Origin: Acidobacteriota bacterium | Lineage (GTDB): Bacteria; Acidobacteriota; Terriglobia; Acidiferrales; UBA7541 | Length of the DNA: 64,000 nucleotides | NCBI GenBank assembly: GCA_013289955.1 | Contig: JABCYZ010000035.1 | Span: 1-64,000, forward strand | Reading direction: 5' to 3' | In this document: piece by piece, positions 17,346 through 26,350 of the stretch | How the letters are laid out: each line of letters opens with the position of its first letter | Position numbering within the stretch: the stretch's first letter is position 1 | Translations under genes and position numbers: made by a program | The notes under the pieces: model-generated | What the model was told of the DNA's origin: nothing | The model's database searches: none | The model's input: only the letters and a program-made list of their open reading frames with translations

Positions 17346-18329
17346 ATGACTCTTCAAGACAAATTCGGACGGCAGATCACCGACCTGCGCATTTCGGTCA
17401 CCGACCGCTGCAACTTCCGGTGCGTGTACTGTCGTTCGGCCGACCCCGAAAACTACTGCGGCCATGACGAAATTCTCTCCTGGCCGGAACTGGACCGGCT
17501 GGCGCGCATCTTTCTGAGCCTCGGCATTCAGAAGATTCGCATCACCGGCGGAGAGCCGCTGGTGCGCGCGGGGGTGGAGGACTACATAGCGCGGCTTCAC
17601 GCGCTCGGCGTCAGAGATCTTTCCATGACCACCAACGGCCATTTGCTGGCGGAACGCTGCGAACGTCTGCTGGAAGCGGGACTCCGCCGCATCAACATCA
17701 GCCTCGATTCGCTCGACTCCGGCAAGTTCGAGCGCATCACGCGAACAAAATCCTTCTCTGCCGTGATGCGCGGCATCGACGTGGCGCAGAAATCGCGGCT
17801 GGCTCCCGCGAAAGTCAACGCCGTGCTGGTGCGCGGCCTCAATGATGACGAGGTGGAGTCGTTCGCCGAATTTGCCCGAGAGCGCGGCGTGATCATGCGC
17901 TTCATCGAGTTTATGCCGCTGGACGCCGACCGCACCTGGACGCGGAGTCACGTCGTGCCTGCGGCGGAAGTGTACCAGCGCATCCACGCGCGGTGGCCGC
18001 TGGTGCAAGTTCCCCACGAGCGCAGCGAGACGGCGAGGAAATACCGCTTCGCCGACGGCGCGCCTGGCGAGATTGGTCTGATCGCGCCCGTCACGCAGCC
18101 TTTTTGCGGCCATTGTTCGCGCATCCGCCTGACCGCTGACGGAAAACTGCGCTCTTGCCTCTTCAGCAAGGACGATCACGACCTGCGCGGGCTCCTTCGC
18201 GAAGGAGCCGCGGATGAGGACCTGGCGACCTACATTCGTTCCGTGGTTGATGAAAAGGAAGAAGGACACCGCATCAACGCCCCCGATTTCGTGCCTCCCT
18301 CGCGTACTATGGTGTTCATCGGCGGGTAG
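17346..18329 (+). CDS. moaA: GTP 3',8-cyclase MoaA (molybdenum cofactor biosynthesis)
   Basis: A 327-residue radical SAM enzyme that, with MoaC, turns GTP into cyclic pyranopterin monophosphate, the first step of molybdenum cofactor synthesis. The N-terminal cluster motif is CxxxCxxC (Cys22, Cys26, Cys29 in DRCNFRCVYC). The C-terminal cluster ligands are Cys254, Cys257 and Cys271 in PFCGHC...LRSCLF. RITGGEPLVR is present, and the protein ends in the conserved Gly-Gly. I took the ATG at 17346 because it gives the family N-terminus; a ribosome site is weak there, which fits a controlled leader. No other moa or moe gene is in the window, but a molybdoenzyme begins at 63366. Confidence 0.96.
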   Translation: MTLQDKFGRQITDLRISVTDRCNFRCVYCRSADPENYCGHDEILSWPELDRLARIFLSLGIQKIRITGGEPLVRAGVEDYIARLHALGVRDLSMTTNGHLLAERCERLLEAGLRRINISLDSLDSGKFERITRTKSFSAVMRGIDVAQKSRLAPAKVNAVLVRGLNDDEVESFAEFARERGVIMRFIEFMPLDADRTWTRSHVVPAAEVYQRIHARWPLVQVPHERSETARKYRFADGAPGEIGLIAPVTQPFCGHCSRIRLTADGKLRSCLFSKDDHDLRGLLREGAADEDLATYIRSVVDEKEEGHRINAPDFVPPSRTMVFIGG

Positions 18330-18457
18330 TGGAATGCTTCGACGTTGGCACTTTCCTCCCGAACGCATTGCGCTCGACCATGCAGTGCGTTTGCGCTAGC
18401 ATCAAATCAAGCAGCGATCAGGCTTGGCACCGAGGAACGACAGAGAACGGACAGACC

Positions 18458-18940
18458 ATGGCGGACGAAGACGACGAAGAGGGACAGGACGACTCGCCCG
18501 AACCGGAGCCGCGGCTCTTCACTCTCACCGAGGCGGAACGCGCGCGGCGAGAGCTCGAACCTTTTCTCGTGGAGGCCATGGATTGCCGCAAAAAACTGTC
18601 CGGCCTCGAAAACGACCTCTCCGCGGTTTCCGCGCGCATCATGATGATGGGCGGCGTCATCGTCCCCTACGAAAAATTGGCCGCGTTGCGGGTGGAGCAC
18701 CAGCAGCTTGCCGAATCCCTGAAAACTTCGCTGAACCGGATTCTCGAAACCGGCTGCGTCATCAAGGACCTCGACGTGGGCTTGCTCGATTTTCCCGCTG
18801 TGATTGACAACGAAGATGTCTACCTTTGCTGGAAGCTTGGCGAAGACCGCATCCGTTTCTACCACAGGCAGGATGAAGGATTTGCCGGGCGCAAGCCGCT
18901 CGATCCACGCGACCTCGGCCCCGGAGACATCGTGCAGTAG
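18458..18940 (+). CDS. DUF2203 family protein
   Basis: A 160-residue protein with an acidic N-terminal tail (residues 1-18, DEDDEEGQDD) and then the DUF2203 core: RLFTLTEAERARRELEPFL, a helical middle, and the characteristic GCVIKDLDVGLLDFPA...VYLCWKLGEDRIRFYH near the C-terminus. The family's function is unknown. The ATG at 18458 was chosen because the family-like sequence begins just after it; upstream in-frame codons are not conserved in character. It follows moaA by 128 bases on the same strand. Confidence 0.85.
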   Translation: MADEDDEEGQDDSPEPEPRLFTLTEAERARRELEPFLVEAMDCRKKLSGLENDLSAVSARIMMMGGVIVPYEKLAALRVEHQQLAESLKTSLNRILETGCVIKDLDVGLLDFPAVIDNEDVYLCWKLGEDRIRFYHRQDEGFAGRKPLDPRDLGPGDIVQ

Positions 18941-19032
18941 TCTCGAGGGCATAGTGGTCTTTTCTGCTTTCCTGCACTCTCTTAGAGGAAAAGCGCCCGC
19001 CCGCGGCGCCACGCGTATCGAAAGGATTTTTC

Positions 19033-21150
19033 TTGTCGTCTCATCCTGAAAACCGTTTGAAGGATTCCGCCAGCCCGTATCTGCGTTCCGCCGCGCATCA
19101 ACCCATCGATTGGCAAGAATGGGGCGACTCCGTGTTTGCGCGCGCGGAAGCCGAAGATAAACCCATTCTTCTCGATATTGGCGCAGTGTGGTGCCACTGG
19201 TGCCACGTCATCGACCGCGAGAGTTACGAGAATTCCGAGATCGCGAAAATCATTAACGAGAATTTTGTGGCTGTAAAGGTGGACCGCGACGAACGCCCGG
19301 ATGTGGATGCGCGTTATCAATCCGCCGTCAGCGCGATTTCCGGCCAGGGCGGCTGGCCGCTGACGGGCTTTTTGCTGCCCAATGGAAAACCATTTTTCGG
19401 CGGCACGTATTTCCCGCCGGAGGATCAAATGGGGCGCCCCGGCTTTCGCCGCCTTCTCCTGGCCGTGGCGGATTCTTACCGGAACAAGAGAGCCGATCTT
19501 GTAAGAGCGGCAGACCATCTGGCCGATGCGGTCTCCCAGGCGGAAGTGTTCACGGGAGCGCGCGCGGAGTTCAATCCCGCTGTGGTCGACGCGCAAATCA
19601 CCTCCGTTACCGAACAATTTGACATCAAGAATGGCGGGTTTGGCCGCGCGCCGAAATTTCCGCATGCCTCGGCTGTCGACCTCGTTCTGGAGCGTTACCG
19701 GCAGACAAAGGAAAAGCATCTGCTGGCGATGATCGAGACGACCCTTGAAAAGATGGCTCGCGGCGGAGTTTACGACCAGCTCGCGGGCGGTTTTCACCGC
19801 TATTCGGTGGATGAACGCTGGCTCGTGCCGCACTTCGAGAAAATGAGTTACGACAATTCGGAACTGCTGCGCAATTATCTGCACGGCTGGCAAATGACAC
19901 AGAATCCGCTCCTCCGGGAGACCGCCGAAGGCATGATCGGCTGGGTCAACGAGGTTTTGTCCGATCAGGAAAAAGGGGGCTTCTACGCCAGCCAGGACGC
20001 GGACTTTTCGCTCGATGATGACGGCGATTATTTCACCTGGACGCTCGACGAGCTGCGCGCCGCGCTGCTGCCCGACGAAGCGCGCGTCATGGAGCTCTAC
20101 TACGACGTCGAGCCCCATGGCGAGATGCACCACAATCCCGCGAAAAATGTCTTGTGGATTGCGCGCAGCGCCGCTGACATCGCCCGGCAACTCGGGCTCG
20201 ACGAGACTTCCGTGCGCCTCCTCATTGCAAAAGGCAGAGGGAAGATGATGGCCGCGCGGTTGCCCCGTCCGACGCCCTTCGTCGATAAAACAATGTATGT
20301 TTCCTGGAACGCGATGTTCGTTTCGGCTTATCTGGAAGCGGGAAAAGTGCTTGACGGGTCAACGATTCAGGCCTGCCGCACCTTTGCCTTAAAGACCATG
20401 GATCGCATGCTAAGCGAAGTGTGGAGCGAATCCCGCGGTTTCGGTCATCGCCTGGGAGGCCCCGCGCTCGAGGGTTCGCTCGACGATCAGGTTTTCGGCG
20501 TGCTGGCTTTGCTGGATGCCTACGAAGTCACGCTCGACTCGCGGTATTTCGCCGCCGCGCAAAAAACCATGGACCTCGCCGTGGCCCGCTACGGCGACGC
20601 GGAAGGCGGAGGCTTTTTCGATCGGCCTTCGGATGCCGCGCCCATGGGCGGCCTCGATGTTCCTAGAAAACCATTCCAAGATTCGCCGACCCCGGGAGCC
20701 AATTCTGTCGCGGCGATCGCGCTGATTCGCATGCACGCCTCGACCGGCGACCAGCGTTATTACGATTTTGCCCAAAAGACTCTGGAGGCGTTCGCGGGGA
20801 TCGCGCCGCAATACGGCATGTTTGCCGCGACCTACGGCCTCGCTGCCACGCTTCTCGCGCGGCACCCCTTGCAGGTAGTCATCACCGGGCGCGCGGATGA
20901 TCCCCAGGCCCAAGCTCTTGAGGCCGCCGCGCACCGCGTCTACCGTTTGGGCAAGTCTGTCCTGCGGCTAATACCCGGCACCTCGCTGGCGAATTTCGCT
21001 GGCGCGCTCCAAGAAACGCTGCCGCATCTCCCCGCCGGCAAAGCCATGGCGGTTGTCTGCGCGGGACAAACCTGCCTGCCGCCGACCGGCGATCCCAGAG
21101 AGCTGGCTGCGCTCCTAGAGAGCGGCGCCCGAGAAGCAGCGGGCTCATAA
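19033..21150 (+). CDS. DUF255 thioredoxin-domain protein (YyaL / spermatogenesis-associated protein 20 type)
   Basis: A 705-residue protein. The N-terminal thioredoxin-like DUF255 domain contains NRLKDSASPYLRSAAHQPIDW and the redox motif Cys54-His-Trp-Cys57 in AVWCHWCHVIDRESYE. It is followed by GGWPLTGFLLPNGKPFFGGTYFPP and a long (alpha/alpha)6-barrel-like part (KFPHASAVDLVLERY, FEKMSYDN, YASQDADF), as in N-acylglucosamine-2-epimerase-like folds. Family length is about 650-700, so it is complete. The start is TTG at 19033, with AAAGGA six bases upstream. Cellular role is uncertain; a redox or sugar-related function is usually proposed. Confidence 0.93.
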   Translation: MSSHPENRLKDSASPYLRSAAHQPIDWQEWGDSVFARAEAEDKPILLDIGAVWCHWCHVIDRESYENSEIAKIINENFVAVKVDRDERPDVDARYQSAVSAISGQGGWPLTGFLLPNGKPFFGGTYFPPEDQMGRPGFRRLLLAVADSYRNKRADLVRAADHLADAVSQAEVFTGARAEFNPAVVDAQITSVTEQFDIKNGGFGRAPKFPHASAVDLVLERYRQTKEKHLLAMIETTLEKMARGGVYDQLAGGFHRYSVDERWLVPHFEKMSYDNSELLRNYLHGWQMTQNPLLRETAEGMIGWVNEVLSDQEKGGFYASQDADFSLDDDGDYFTWTLDELRAALLPDEARVMELYYDVEPHGEMHHNPAKNVLWIARSAADIARQLGLDETSVRLLIAKGRGKMMAARLPRPTPFVDKTMYVSWNAMFVSAYLEAGKVLDGSTIQACRTFALKTMDRMLSEVWSESRGFGHRLGGPALEGSLDDQVFGVLALLDAYEVTLDSRYFAAAQKTMDLAVARYGDAEGGGFFDRPSDAAPMGGLDVPRKPFQDSPTPGANSVAAIALIRMHASTGDQRYYDFAQKTLEAFAGIAPQYGMFAATYGLAATLLARHPLQVVITGRADDPQAQALEAAAHRVYRLGKSVLRLIPGTSLANFAGALQETLPHLPAGKAMAVVCAGQTCLPPTGDPRELAALLESGAREAAGS

Positions 21151-21236
21151 TCAACTCTCTATAAATTCTCGGGGGGGGCACAGCACACGGTGCCCTACGA
21201 TCTGCCGCGCAGGTTTCGACACACGTTCCCCATCGG

Positions 21237-21276
21237 CAAAAGAAAACGGGCACGAGGTTCTGACCCCGTACCCGTT
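21237..21276 (-). terminator. Intrinsic terminator after the DinB-like gene
   Basis: On the minus strand AACGGGTACGGGG (21276-21264) pairs with CCTCGTGCCCGTT (21257-21245), a 13-pair stem with two G-U wobbles. The minus-strand run TTTTCTTT follows. It lies just beyond the stop at 21298. Confidence 0.75.
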
Positions 21277-21297
21277 CGGGACTTGAGGCCATGCCTC

Positions 21298-21867
21298 TTA
21301 CTTCTTAGGCCGCGATTCTGGCGGCACCAGGCCGTTGATGCGGTAATACACGACCAGCTGGCCGTAGTGTTCGCCAGAGTGCTCGATAAGCCCGTACGCC
21401 AGGTCGTAAAGACGAACTTTGCGCGGCCCGCCGTCCGCGACGCTTTCACCCATACCCTTGTCGCCCTTGGCCTTGATCAGGTCCGCGCCGTCATGGACGC
21501 ACTGTTTCACGAAGGCCACGATCTGAGCCTTGGTTTTCAGCTCATCGCGTTTCGGATCATCGGGAAAATGCGGCTTCTTTCCCTGCGCGGTGTCCGTGAA
21601 GTAATACATCGAAGCGGAAGCGTGGATCAGCTGCGCGACAAACGTCCGCGAGTCCGGATTCGGTTTGTAGTCGTACTTGTCTTCCGGCAAATCCTCGGCA
21701 ATGGCAATCAGCTTTCTGCCGATATCATTCCAGGATTCGAGCACCGCTTCGGACGGACTTCGTGCGGGTTTGGGCGGTTCCGCTTTCTTGGCTTCCTGGG
21801 CTAACGCCGGCATAGCCGCGAACACCAGCGCAACCAGCAGGGTTCCCCCGTTAGGAAAACTCTTCAT
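21298..21867 (-). CDS. Exported DinB-like protein
   Basis: A 189-residue protein with a signal peptide (residues 1-23, GGTLLVALVFAAMPALAQE) and a DinB/YfiT four-helix-bundle region: ESWNDIGRKLIAIAEDLPEDKYDYKP, TFVAQLIHASASMYYF, LAYGLIEHSGEHYGQLVVYYRINGLVPP. The three histidines that hold metal in this fold are probably those in LIHA, EHSGEH and neighbouring positions. Exported DinB-like proteins are frequent in Acidobacteriota; their substrates are unknown. GAGGAGAG precedes the ATG at 21867. It is convergent with the DUF255 gene. Confidence 0.85.
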   Translation of the reverse strand: MKSFPNGGTLLVALVFAAMPALAQEAKKAEPPKPARSPSEAVLESWNDIGRKLIAIAEDLPEDKYDYKPNPDSRTFVAQLIHASASMYYFTDTAQGKKPHFPDDPKRDELKTKAQIVAFVKQCVHDGADLIKAKGDKGMGESVADGGPRKVRLYDLAYGLIEHSGEHYGQLVVYYRINGLVPPESRPKK

Positions 21868-22126
21868 CGTCTCTCTCCTCATCTTTGGCTGTTTCTGGAT
21901 CTGTTTCCGGGCCCGTTTCTGGACCTGCTGTCGAGGCTGTTTTGGGCCAGTCCCGGCAGGCACACACTCTCTGACGGACCTCGCGGCCAAGTGTTTCTCT
22001 GCTTCGGCTCGGGATACCTGACCTTTTGGCCGGGTTCATCTTACGCAGGAGGTTCCTCTGCGTCATCGGAAATCGGCTGGGGCAGGCATGGTAAGCTTGT
22101 AGTTCGTCTTCTGGGGGACATTCCCA

Positions 22127-23518
22127 TTGAATTGGACCTGGCTTTTGCTGCGCACCGTGATTGGCCTCGGCATTGTGGGGCTGCTGTTTTTCTCGCAGCG
22201 GTTCTGGTACCGCGCGATTTGGCGTGTGACCTCGAATTGGGGAAGCCAGGTGTTGCGCGTTGCCGCTCGCTTGATCTATGCCACTCTGTTGCTGCTCATT
22301 ATTGGCGCGATTGCGGACGGCTTCCGCATGGGGCGCGGCGGTCACATCCTTTCGGGGGTCAACCTGATCACCATTTTTGCGGGGCTATGGTTTTTTAGCG
22401 CGCTGTTTGCCTATCTCGCGGTGAAGGTTGTCGGCGGCATCGATAAAGTCTGGGCCTGGCTGCGCGCTGCATATCACCTCAGAACCCATCCATCCGCTCG
22501 AGAGGCTGCTTCTTCTTCTCGAGCAGGGGCGCCCTACTCCAGCGCGCCAACCACCGCGGAACTGGTTTCCAATCCCTCGCGCCGTTATTTTTTCAAGACC
22601 GCCACCGCGCTAGCTGGAGCTGGCCCGTTTCTTACCGCGGTTTACGGTTTCGCCGCCGAGCGCCTGGACTACCAAGTCCGCCACGTGGATATCCCCATGC
22701 CCAATCTGCCGGCGGGTCTGGAAGGCATGAAAATTGTGCAGATCAGCGACATCCATCTGAGCAGTTACATGCCGCGCCTGGAGGTGCGCCGCGCCGTTCG
22801 CATGGCGAACGACCTCGGAGCGGACCTCGCTCTGGTGACGGGGGACTTCATTACCGGCGCTGGCGACCCGATCGCCGATTGCATCGACGAAGTGCGCGGC
22901 CTTCGCGCCCCGCTGGGAGTTTGGGGCTGCAACGGCAATCACGAGATCTATGCGCGCGCGGAAGATACGGCGCAACGCCTGTTTGCGCAGGCCGGGATGA
23001 AGCTCCTGCGCAGCGAAAACGCCCAACTCACATTCAACGGCTCCTCGTTTAATCTGATCGGGGTTGATTATCAACGCGAGCGCACAAACGGCGGGCGGCG
23101 GGTGCAATTGCTTCAGCAGCTCGAACCGCTGGTGCGCCGGGACATGCCCAACCTTCTCATGTCGCATAATCCCAATGCGTTCAACCGCGCCGCGGAGTTG
23201 GGCATCGAGCTGACGCTGGCCGGGCACACGCACGGCGGACAAATTCAGGTCGAGATTCTCGACCACCGCCTGAGCCCCGCTCGCTTTATTACGGACTACG
23301 TCGCCGGGCTGTATCACCGCCCGATGTTCGCACCCGCACCCAACGAGCGGGCCTACCCCGCAAACTCGGCGTTCGAGACAAGTCACGGTTCGCTGTTTCC
23401 CGGCCGCCCGTCGGCGTTGGCTTCCATTTACGTGAATCGCGGCCTCGGAACGGTGGGCGCCCCGGTGCGCCTTGGAGTACCCCCTGAAATCGCGCTTTTG
23501 ACCCTCCGCCGAGCCTGA
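22127..23518 (+). CDS. Membrane metallophosphoesterase with an internal twin-arginine motif
   Basis: A 463-residue protein. Three membrane helices fill the N-terminus (about 5-23, 46-64 and 77-100). After a serine- and alanine-rich linker comes SRRYFFK at 151-157, followed by a hydrophobic stretch, which resembles a Tat signal placed inside the protein. The calcineurin-like phosphoesterase domain begins near 195: DIH at 208-210, VTGDFIT, GNHE and the final GHTHGG. Relatives hydrolyse phosphoesters outside the cytoplasm. The start is TTG at 22127, with GGGGGA upstream; no good ATG lies in the same frame before the first helix. Confidence 0.88.
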   Translation: MNWTWLLLRTVIGLGIVGLLFFSQRFWYRAIWRVTSNWGSQVLRVAARLIYATLLLLIIGAIADGFRMGRGGHILSGVNLITIFAGLWFFSALFAYLAVKVVGGIDKVWAWLRAAYHLRTHPSAREAASSSRAGAPYSSAPTTAELVSNPSRRYFFKTATALAGAGPFLTAVYGFAAERLDYQVRHVDIPMPNLPAGLEGMKIVQISDIHLSSYMPRLEVRRAVRMANDLGADLALVTGDFITGAGDPIADCIDEVRGLRAPLGVWGCNGNHEIYARAEDTAQRLFAQAGMKLLRSENAQLTFNGSSFNLIGVDYQRERTNGGRRVQLLQQLEPLVRRDMPNLLMSHNPNAFNRAAELGIELTLAGHTHGGQIQVEILDHRLSPARFITDYVAGLYHRPMFAPAPNERAYPANSAFETSHGSLFPGRPSALASIYVNRGLGTVGAPVRLGVPPEIALLTLRRA

Positions 23519-23824
23519 CCGTTCCGATTCCCGAGGACTCCGCGCCCTTCGTTTATTTTCAAGAATTCACGGAATAAAACTCTACCAACTTCGGTATCCC
23601 GAGCGGTAGTTATCTACGGGAAATAGGAACGCCCTGGCAGTACTCCCCAACCCCGATCGACTAAGTTCCTTGTTCTCAACTACTGATTCAAATTTTCAAC
23701 AGTAAACTGTAGTGGAATTCCAGTTGCAGTAAATCATAACTTACCCAGCCAATCAAAAGTGAATCCCATCGCGGTCAAACGCGATGTGTTTCTTTGCTTA
23801 AATCTCGATTTGGAGGGTAAAGCC
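23519..23824. other. AT-richer intergenic region
   Basis: This 306-base stretch separates the metallophosphoesterase and TIGR03118 genes and is clearly richer in A and T than its surroundings. It contains ATCGCG-GTCAAA-CGCGAT at about 23768-23785, a perfect six-pair hairpin 40 bases before the next gene, and ACAGTAAACTGT near 23700. I found no convincing gene or -35/-10 pair. Confidence 0.5.
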
Positions 23825-24943
23825 ATGGGGTACGTGTTTAAGTCGTGGAAATATTTCCTAGTACTTGCACTTGGGCTCTCTTTGCTTCCTGCTGTAACAA
23901 GAGCGCAACATTACACGCAAACGAATCTGGTTTCCGACCAGCCCGGAGTCGCTGCCGTTACCGACCCCAATCTAGTGAATCCCTGGGGGCTGTCGCGCAG
24001 CGCCACAAGTCCCTGGTGGGTCGCCAACAATAACTCAGGCACTTCCACGCTCTACACCGGCGCGGGCGCCATCATCCCCATCAACGGCAATGGAATCGTT
24101 ACCATTCCCCCTCCGAAAGGTTCGCCCGCAGGCACTGTGTCTGCACCAACCGGTACTGTTTTTAACGGCGTCGCAACCGATTTCCTGGTCGGTCCAAGCG
24201 CGTCAGCTGCTTTCATCTTCGTCACCGAAGACGGAACCATTTCCGGATGGGCTGGCGGACCGGCGGCCATCCTGGTGGTGGACAATTCCGATGGAGGTTC
24301 GCCGCGAGGCGCGGTTTATAAGGGCGCTACAACAGCTCTTCTGAACGGAAAAGTCTTCCTGTATGTAACGAATTTCCGCTCGGGAAGAGTGGAAGTCTAT
24401 GACAGCACCTTCAAGCGCGTACCGATCTCCGAAGAATTGTTCGATGACGACAGGATTCCGCGCGACTTCGCGCCGTATAACGTGCAGAACATCGGCGGAA
24501 CGCTCTTCGTCACTTATGCCAAGCAGGACGCCGCCAAACACGACAGCGTGGCAGGCAACGGCCTTGGGTTTGTTGAAATGTACCAACCCGACGGAAGGCA
24601 CATCGGCCATCTCCAGACGGGGCCGTGGCTGAACGCCCCCTGGGGTGTCGTTTGGACGCCTCGCGATTTCGGCACCTTCAGCAACTCCATACTTGTGGGC
24701 AACTTCGGCAGCGGCAAGATCGCTGCCTACAATGGGTTCACTCACGAATTCATCGGCTTTGTGGAGAATCCGGACAATTCGATTCTAACCATCGATGGAC
24801 TCTGGTCGCTCACCTTTGGCAATGGAGCGAGCGCTGGTCCATCCACGACGATGTATTTCTCCGCCGGACCGGACGGAGAAACGCACGGCCTGTTTGGCAC
24901 GCTGACTGCCGTCGCCGCAGACCAGACCGGGGCAGTCGAGTAA
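23825..24943 (+). CDS. Exported TIGR03118 family protein
   Basis: A 372-residue protein with a signal peptide (YFLVLALGLSLLPAVTRAQ) and then the TIGR03118 pattern: HYTQTNLVSDQPGVAAVTDPNLVNPWGLSRS, ATSPWWVANNNSGTSTLYTG, FVTEDGTISGW, and the repeated strand units of a beta-propeller. The family's function is unknown; it occurs in environmental bacteria and is usually secreted. GGAGGG lies eight bases before the ATG at 23825; a second in-frame ATG at 23759 lacks that site. It is followed by a strong terminator. Confidence 0.87.
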   Translation: MGYVFKSWKYFLVLALGLSLLPAVTRAQHYTQTNLVSDQPGVAAVTDPNLVNPWGLSRSATSPWWVANNNSGTSTLYTGAGAIIPINGNGIVTIPPPKGSPAGTVSAPTGTVFNGVATDFLVGPSASAAFIFVTEDGTISGWAGGPAAILVVDNSDGGSPRGAVYKGATTALLNGKVFLYVTNFRSGRVEVYDSTFKRVPISEELFDDDRIPRDFAPYNVQNIGGTLFVTYAKQDAAKHDSVAGNGLGFVEMYQPDGRHIGHLQTGPWLNAPWGVVWTPRDFGTFSNSILVGNFGSGKIAAYNGFTHEFIGFVENPDNSILTIDGLWSLTFGNGASAGPSTTMYFSAGPDGETHGLFGTLTAVAADQTGAVE

Positions 24944-24978
24944 ACTTACGGCGTTTTATTTGCTGGAGAATTGTGCAG

Positions 24979-25019
24979 CCGGCGGCAGCGATTCCTCATC
25001 CCTGCCGCCGGTTCTTTTT
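24979..25019 (+). terminator. Strong intrinsic terminator after the TIGR03118 gene
   Basis: CCGGCGGCAG at 24979-24988 pairs perfectly over ten bases with CTGCCGCCGG at 25002-25011, and TTCTTTTT follows. The 13-base loop is unstructured. Confidence 0.88.
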
Positions 25020-25127
25020 CCCGGGGCCTGACGCGCGCTCGAAAACCATCTCCCCCGGTCTTTCCTGCTGGACGAAAAAGCTTTGCTGAGTCAAACTTTT
25101 CCGGCAACCATTCCCTTGAGGTTCCTC

Positions 25128-26276
25128 ATGGATGAAGAGCCGGAAATCAACCGCGTCGTCAATGACTTGAGCGAACTTCCGGAGGACGAAGGCGCGGAGC
25201 CTGTCAGCGCGGTTCAACTGGACGGCTGGCTCAAGACGCTGATCGCCCGTGGCGGAAGCGATTTGCTGCTCGTCGCAGGCGCTCCCGCCTGCATTCGGGC
25301 AAAAGGCGTCGTACAGAAAATCGATGCGCGGCCTCTTGATGGCCCCGAAATTGAAGCGGCCGTGCTCCCGGCCCTCACCTCACATGCCCTGGCACGCTAC
25401 CGCCAGTCGCAAATTTCCGATTCCTCCTACCGCATCGCCGGGCTTGGCCGCTTCCGCATCAATCTGCATCGCGAACGCGGCCGGGCGGCCGCCGCGATTC
25501 GCGCCTTGCCACAAAAGGTTCCCGCGCTTCGCGAGCTGAATCTTCCGCCGAGCGTTGAAACTCTCGCACACCTCCCGCGGGGACTTGTGTTGATTGGCGG
25601 CCCTGCCGGTTCGGGGAAATCCACGACGCTGGCCGCGCTGATCGACGACATCAACCGCCGCGAAGCGCGCCACATCGTGACCATCGAAGACCCCATCGAG
25701 TACGAGCACACCCACATTCGCAGCGTGATCGAGCAAGTCGAGATCGGCACGGACGCGCCAGATTTTCCCACCGCTCTCCGCGCCGCCCTGCGGCAGGCAC
25801 CGGATGTTCTTGTCGTAGGCGAGATGCGCGACCCGGAAACGATGCGCATTGCCGTCGCCGCTGCCGAAACCGGCCATCTTGTGCTCTCGACGCTGCACAC
25901 CATCGACGTCGCCACGACCATCTCCCGCATCTCCGATTCCTTTTCCGACGAGCGGCAGAACACCATCCGCCAGGAACTGGCCATGGCTCTCACCGCCGTC
26001 CTGACGCAAATCCTCCTGCCCAGCAAAACCGGCGAACGTTTTCCCGCTGCCGAGCTGTTGATGATCGGCTACGGCGCGCGCCAACACATTCGCCGCAACG
26101 CCCTCCAGCATCTCCATCAGGAAATCACCATGACCAAAAAGAAAGGCTCTTTCGCGCTCGAAGAATCTCTCGTCCAGCTGATCAGCAAAGGGCACATCGA
26201 CCGCGAAGACGCCCTCCTCTGCGCCATTCATCCCGACGACCTGGACATTCTCCTGAAAACCGGCAGCCGCGGTTAA
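25128..26276 (+). CDS. PilT-like type IV pilus retraction ATPase
   Basis: A 382-residue secretion ATPase of the GspE/PilT family. An N-terminal PAS-like domain reaches about residue 120, with the PilT-type segment ARGGSDLLLVAGAPACIRAKG. Walker A is GGPAGSGKST at 157-166. The Asp-box and Walker B region reads IVTIEDPIEYEH and RQAPDVLVVGEMRDPET, and the His box is VLSTLHTIDVATTISRI. PilT powers pilus retraction and twitching. No other pilus gene is in the window. The ATG at 25128 has GAGG seven bases upstream; an ATG at 25083 would add 15 residues. Confidence 0.92.
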   Translation: MDEEPEINRVVNDLSELPEDEGAEPVSAVQLDGWLKTLIARGGSDLLLVAGAPACIRAKGVVQKIDARPLDGPEIEAAVLPALTSHALARYRQSQISDSSYRIAGLGRFRINLHRERGRAAAAIRALPQKVPALRELNLPPSVETLAHLPRGLVLIGGPAGSGKSTTLAALIDDINRREARHIVTIEDPIEYEHTHIRSVIEQVEIGTDAPDFPTALRAALRQAPDVLVVGEMRDPETMRIAVAAAETGHLVLSTLHTIDVATTISRISDSFSDERQNTIRQELAMALTAVLTQILLPSKTGERFPAAELLMIGYGARQHIRRNALQHLHQEITMTKKKGSFALEESLVQLISKGHIDREDALLCAIHPDDLDILLKTGSRG

Positions 26277-26350
26277 GGATTCACCTGCAACAAACGTTTC
26301 CAAACGCCGCTCAGTTCAGGCAGAATACGTGCGCAAAACGAGGGGGTCTC

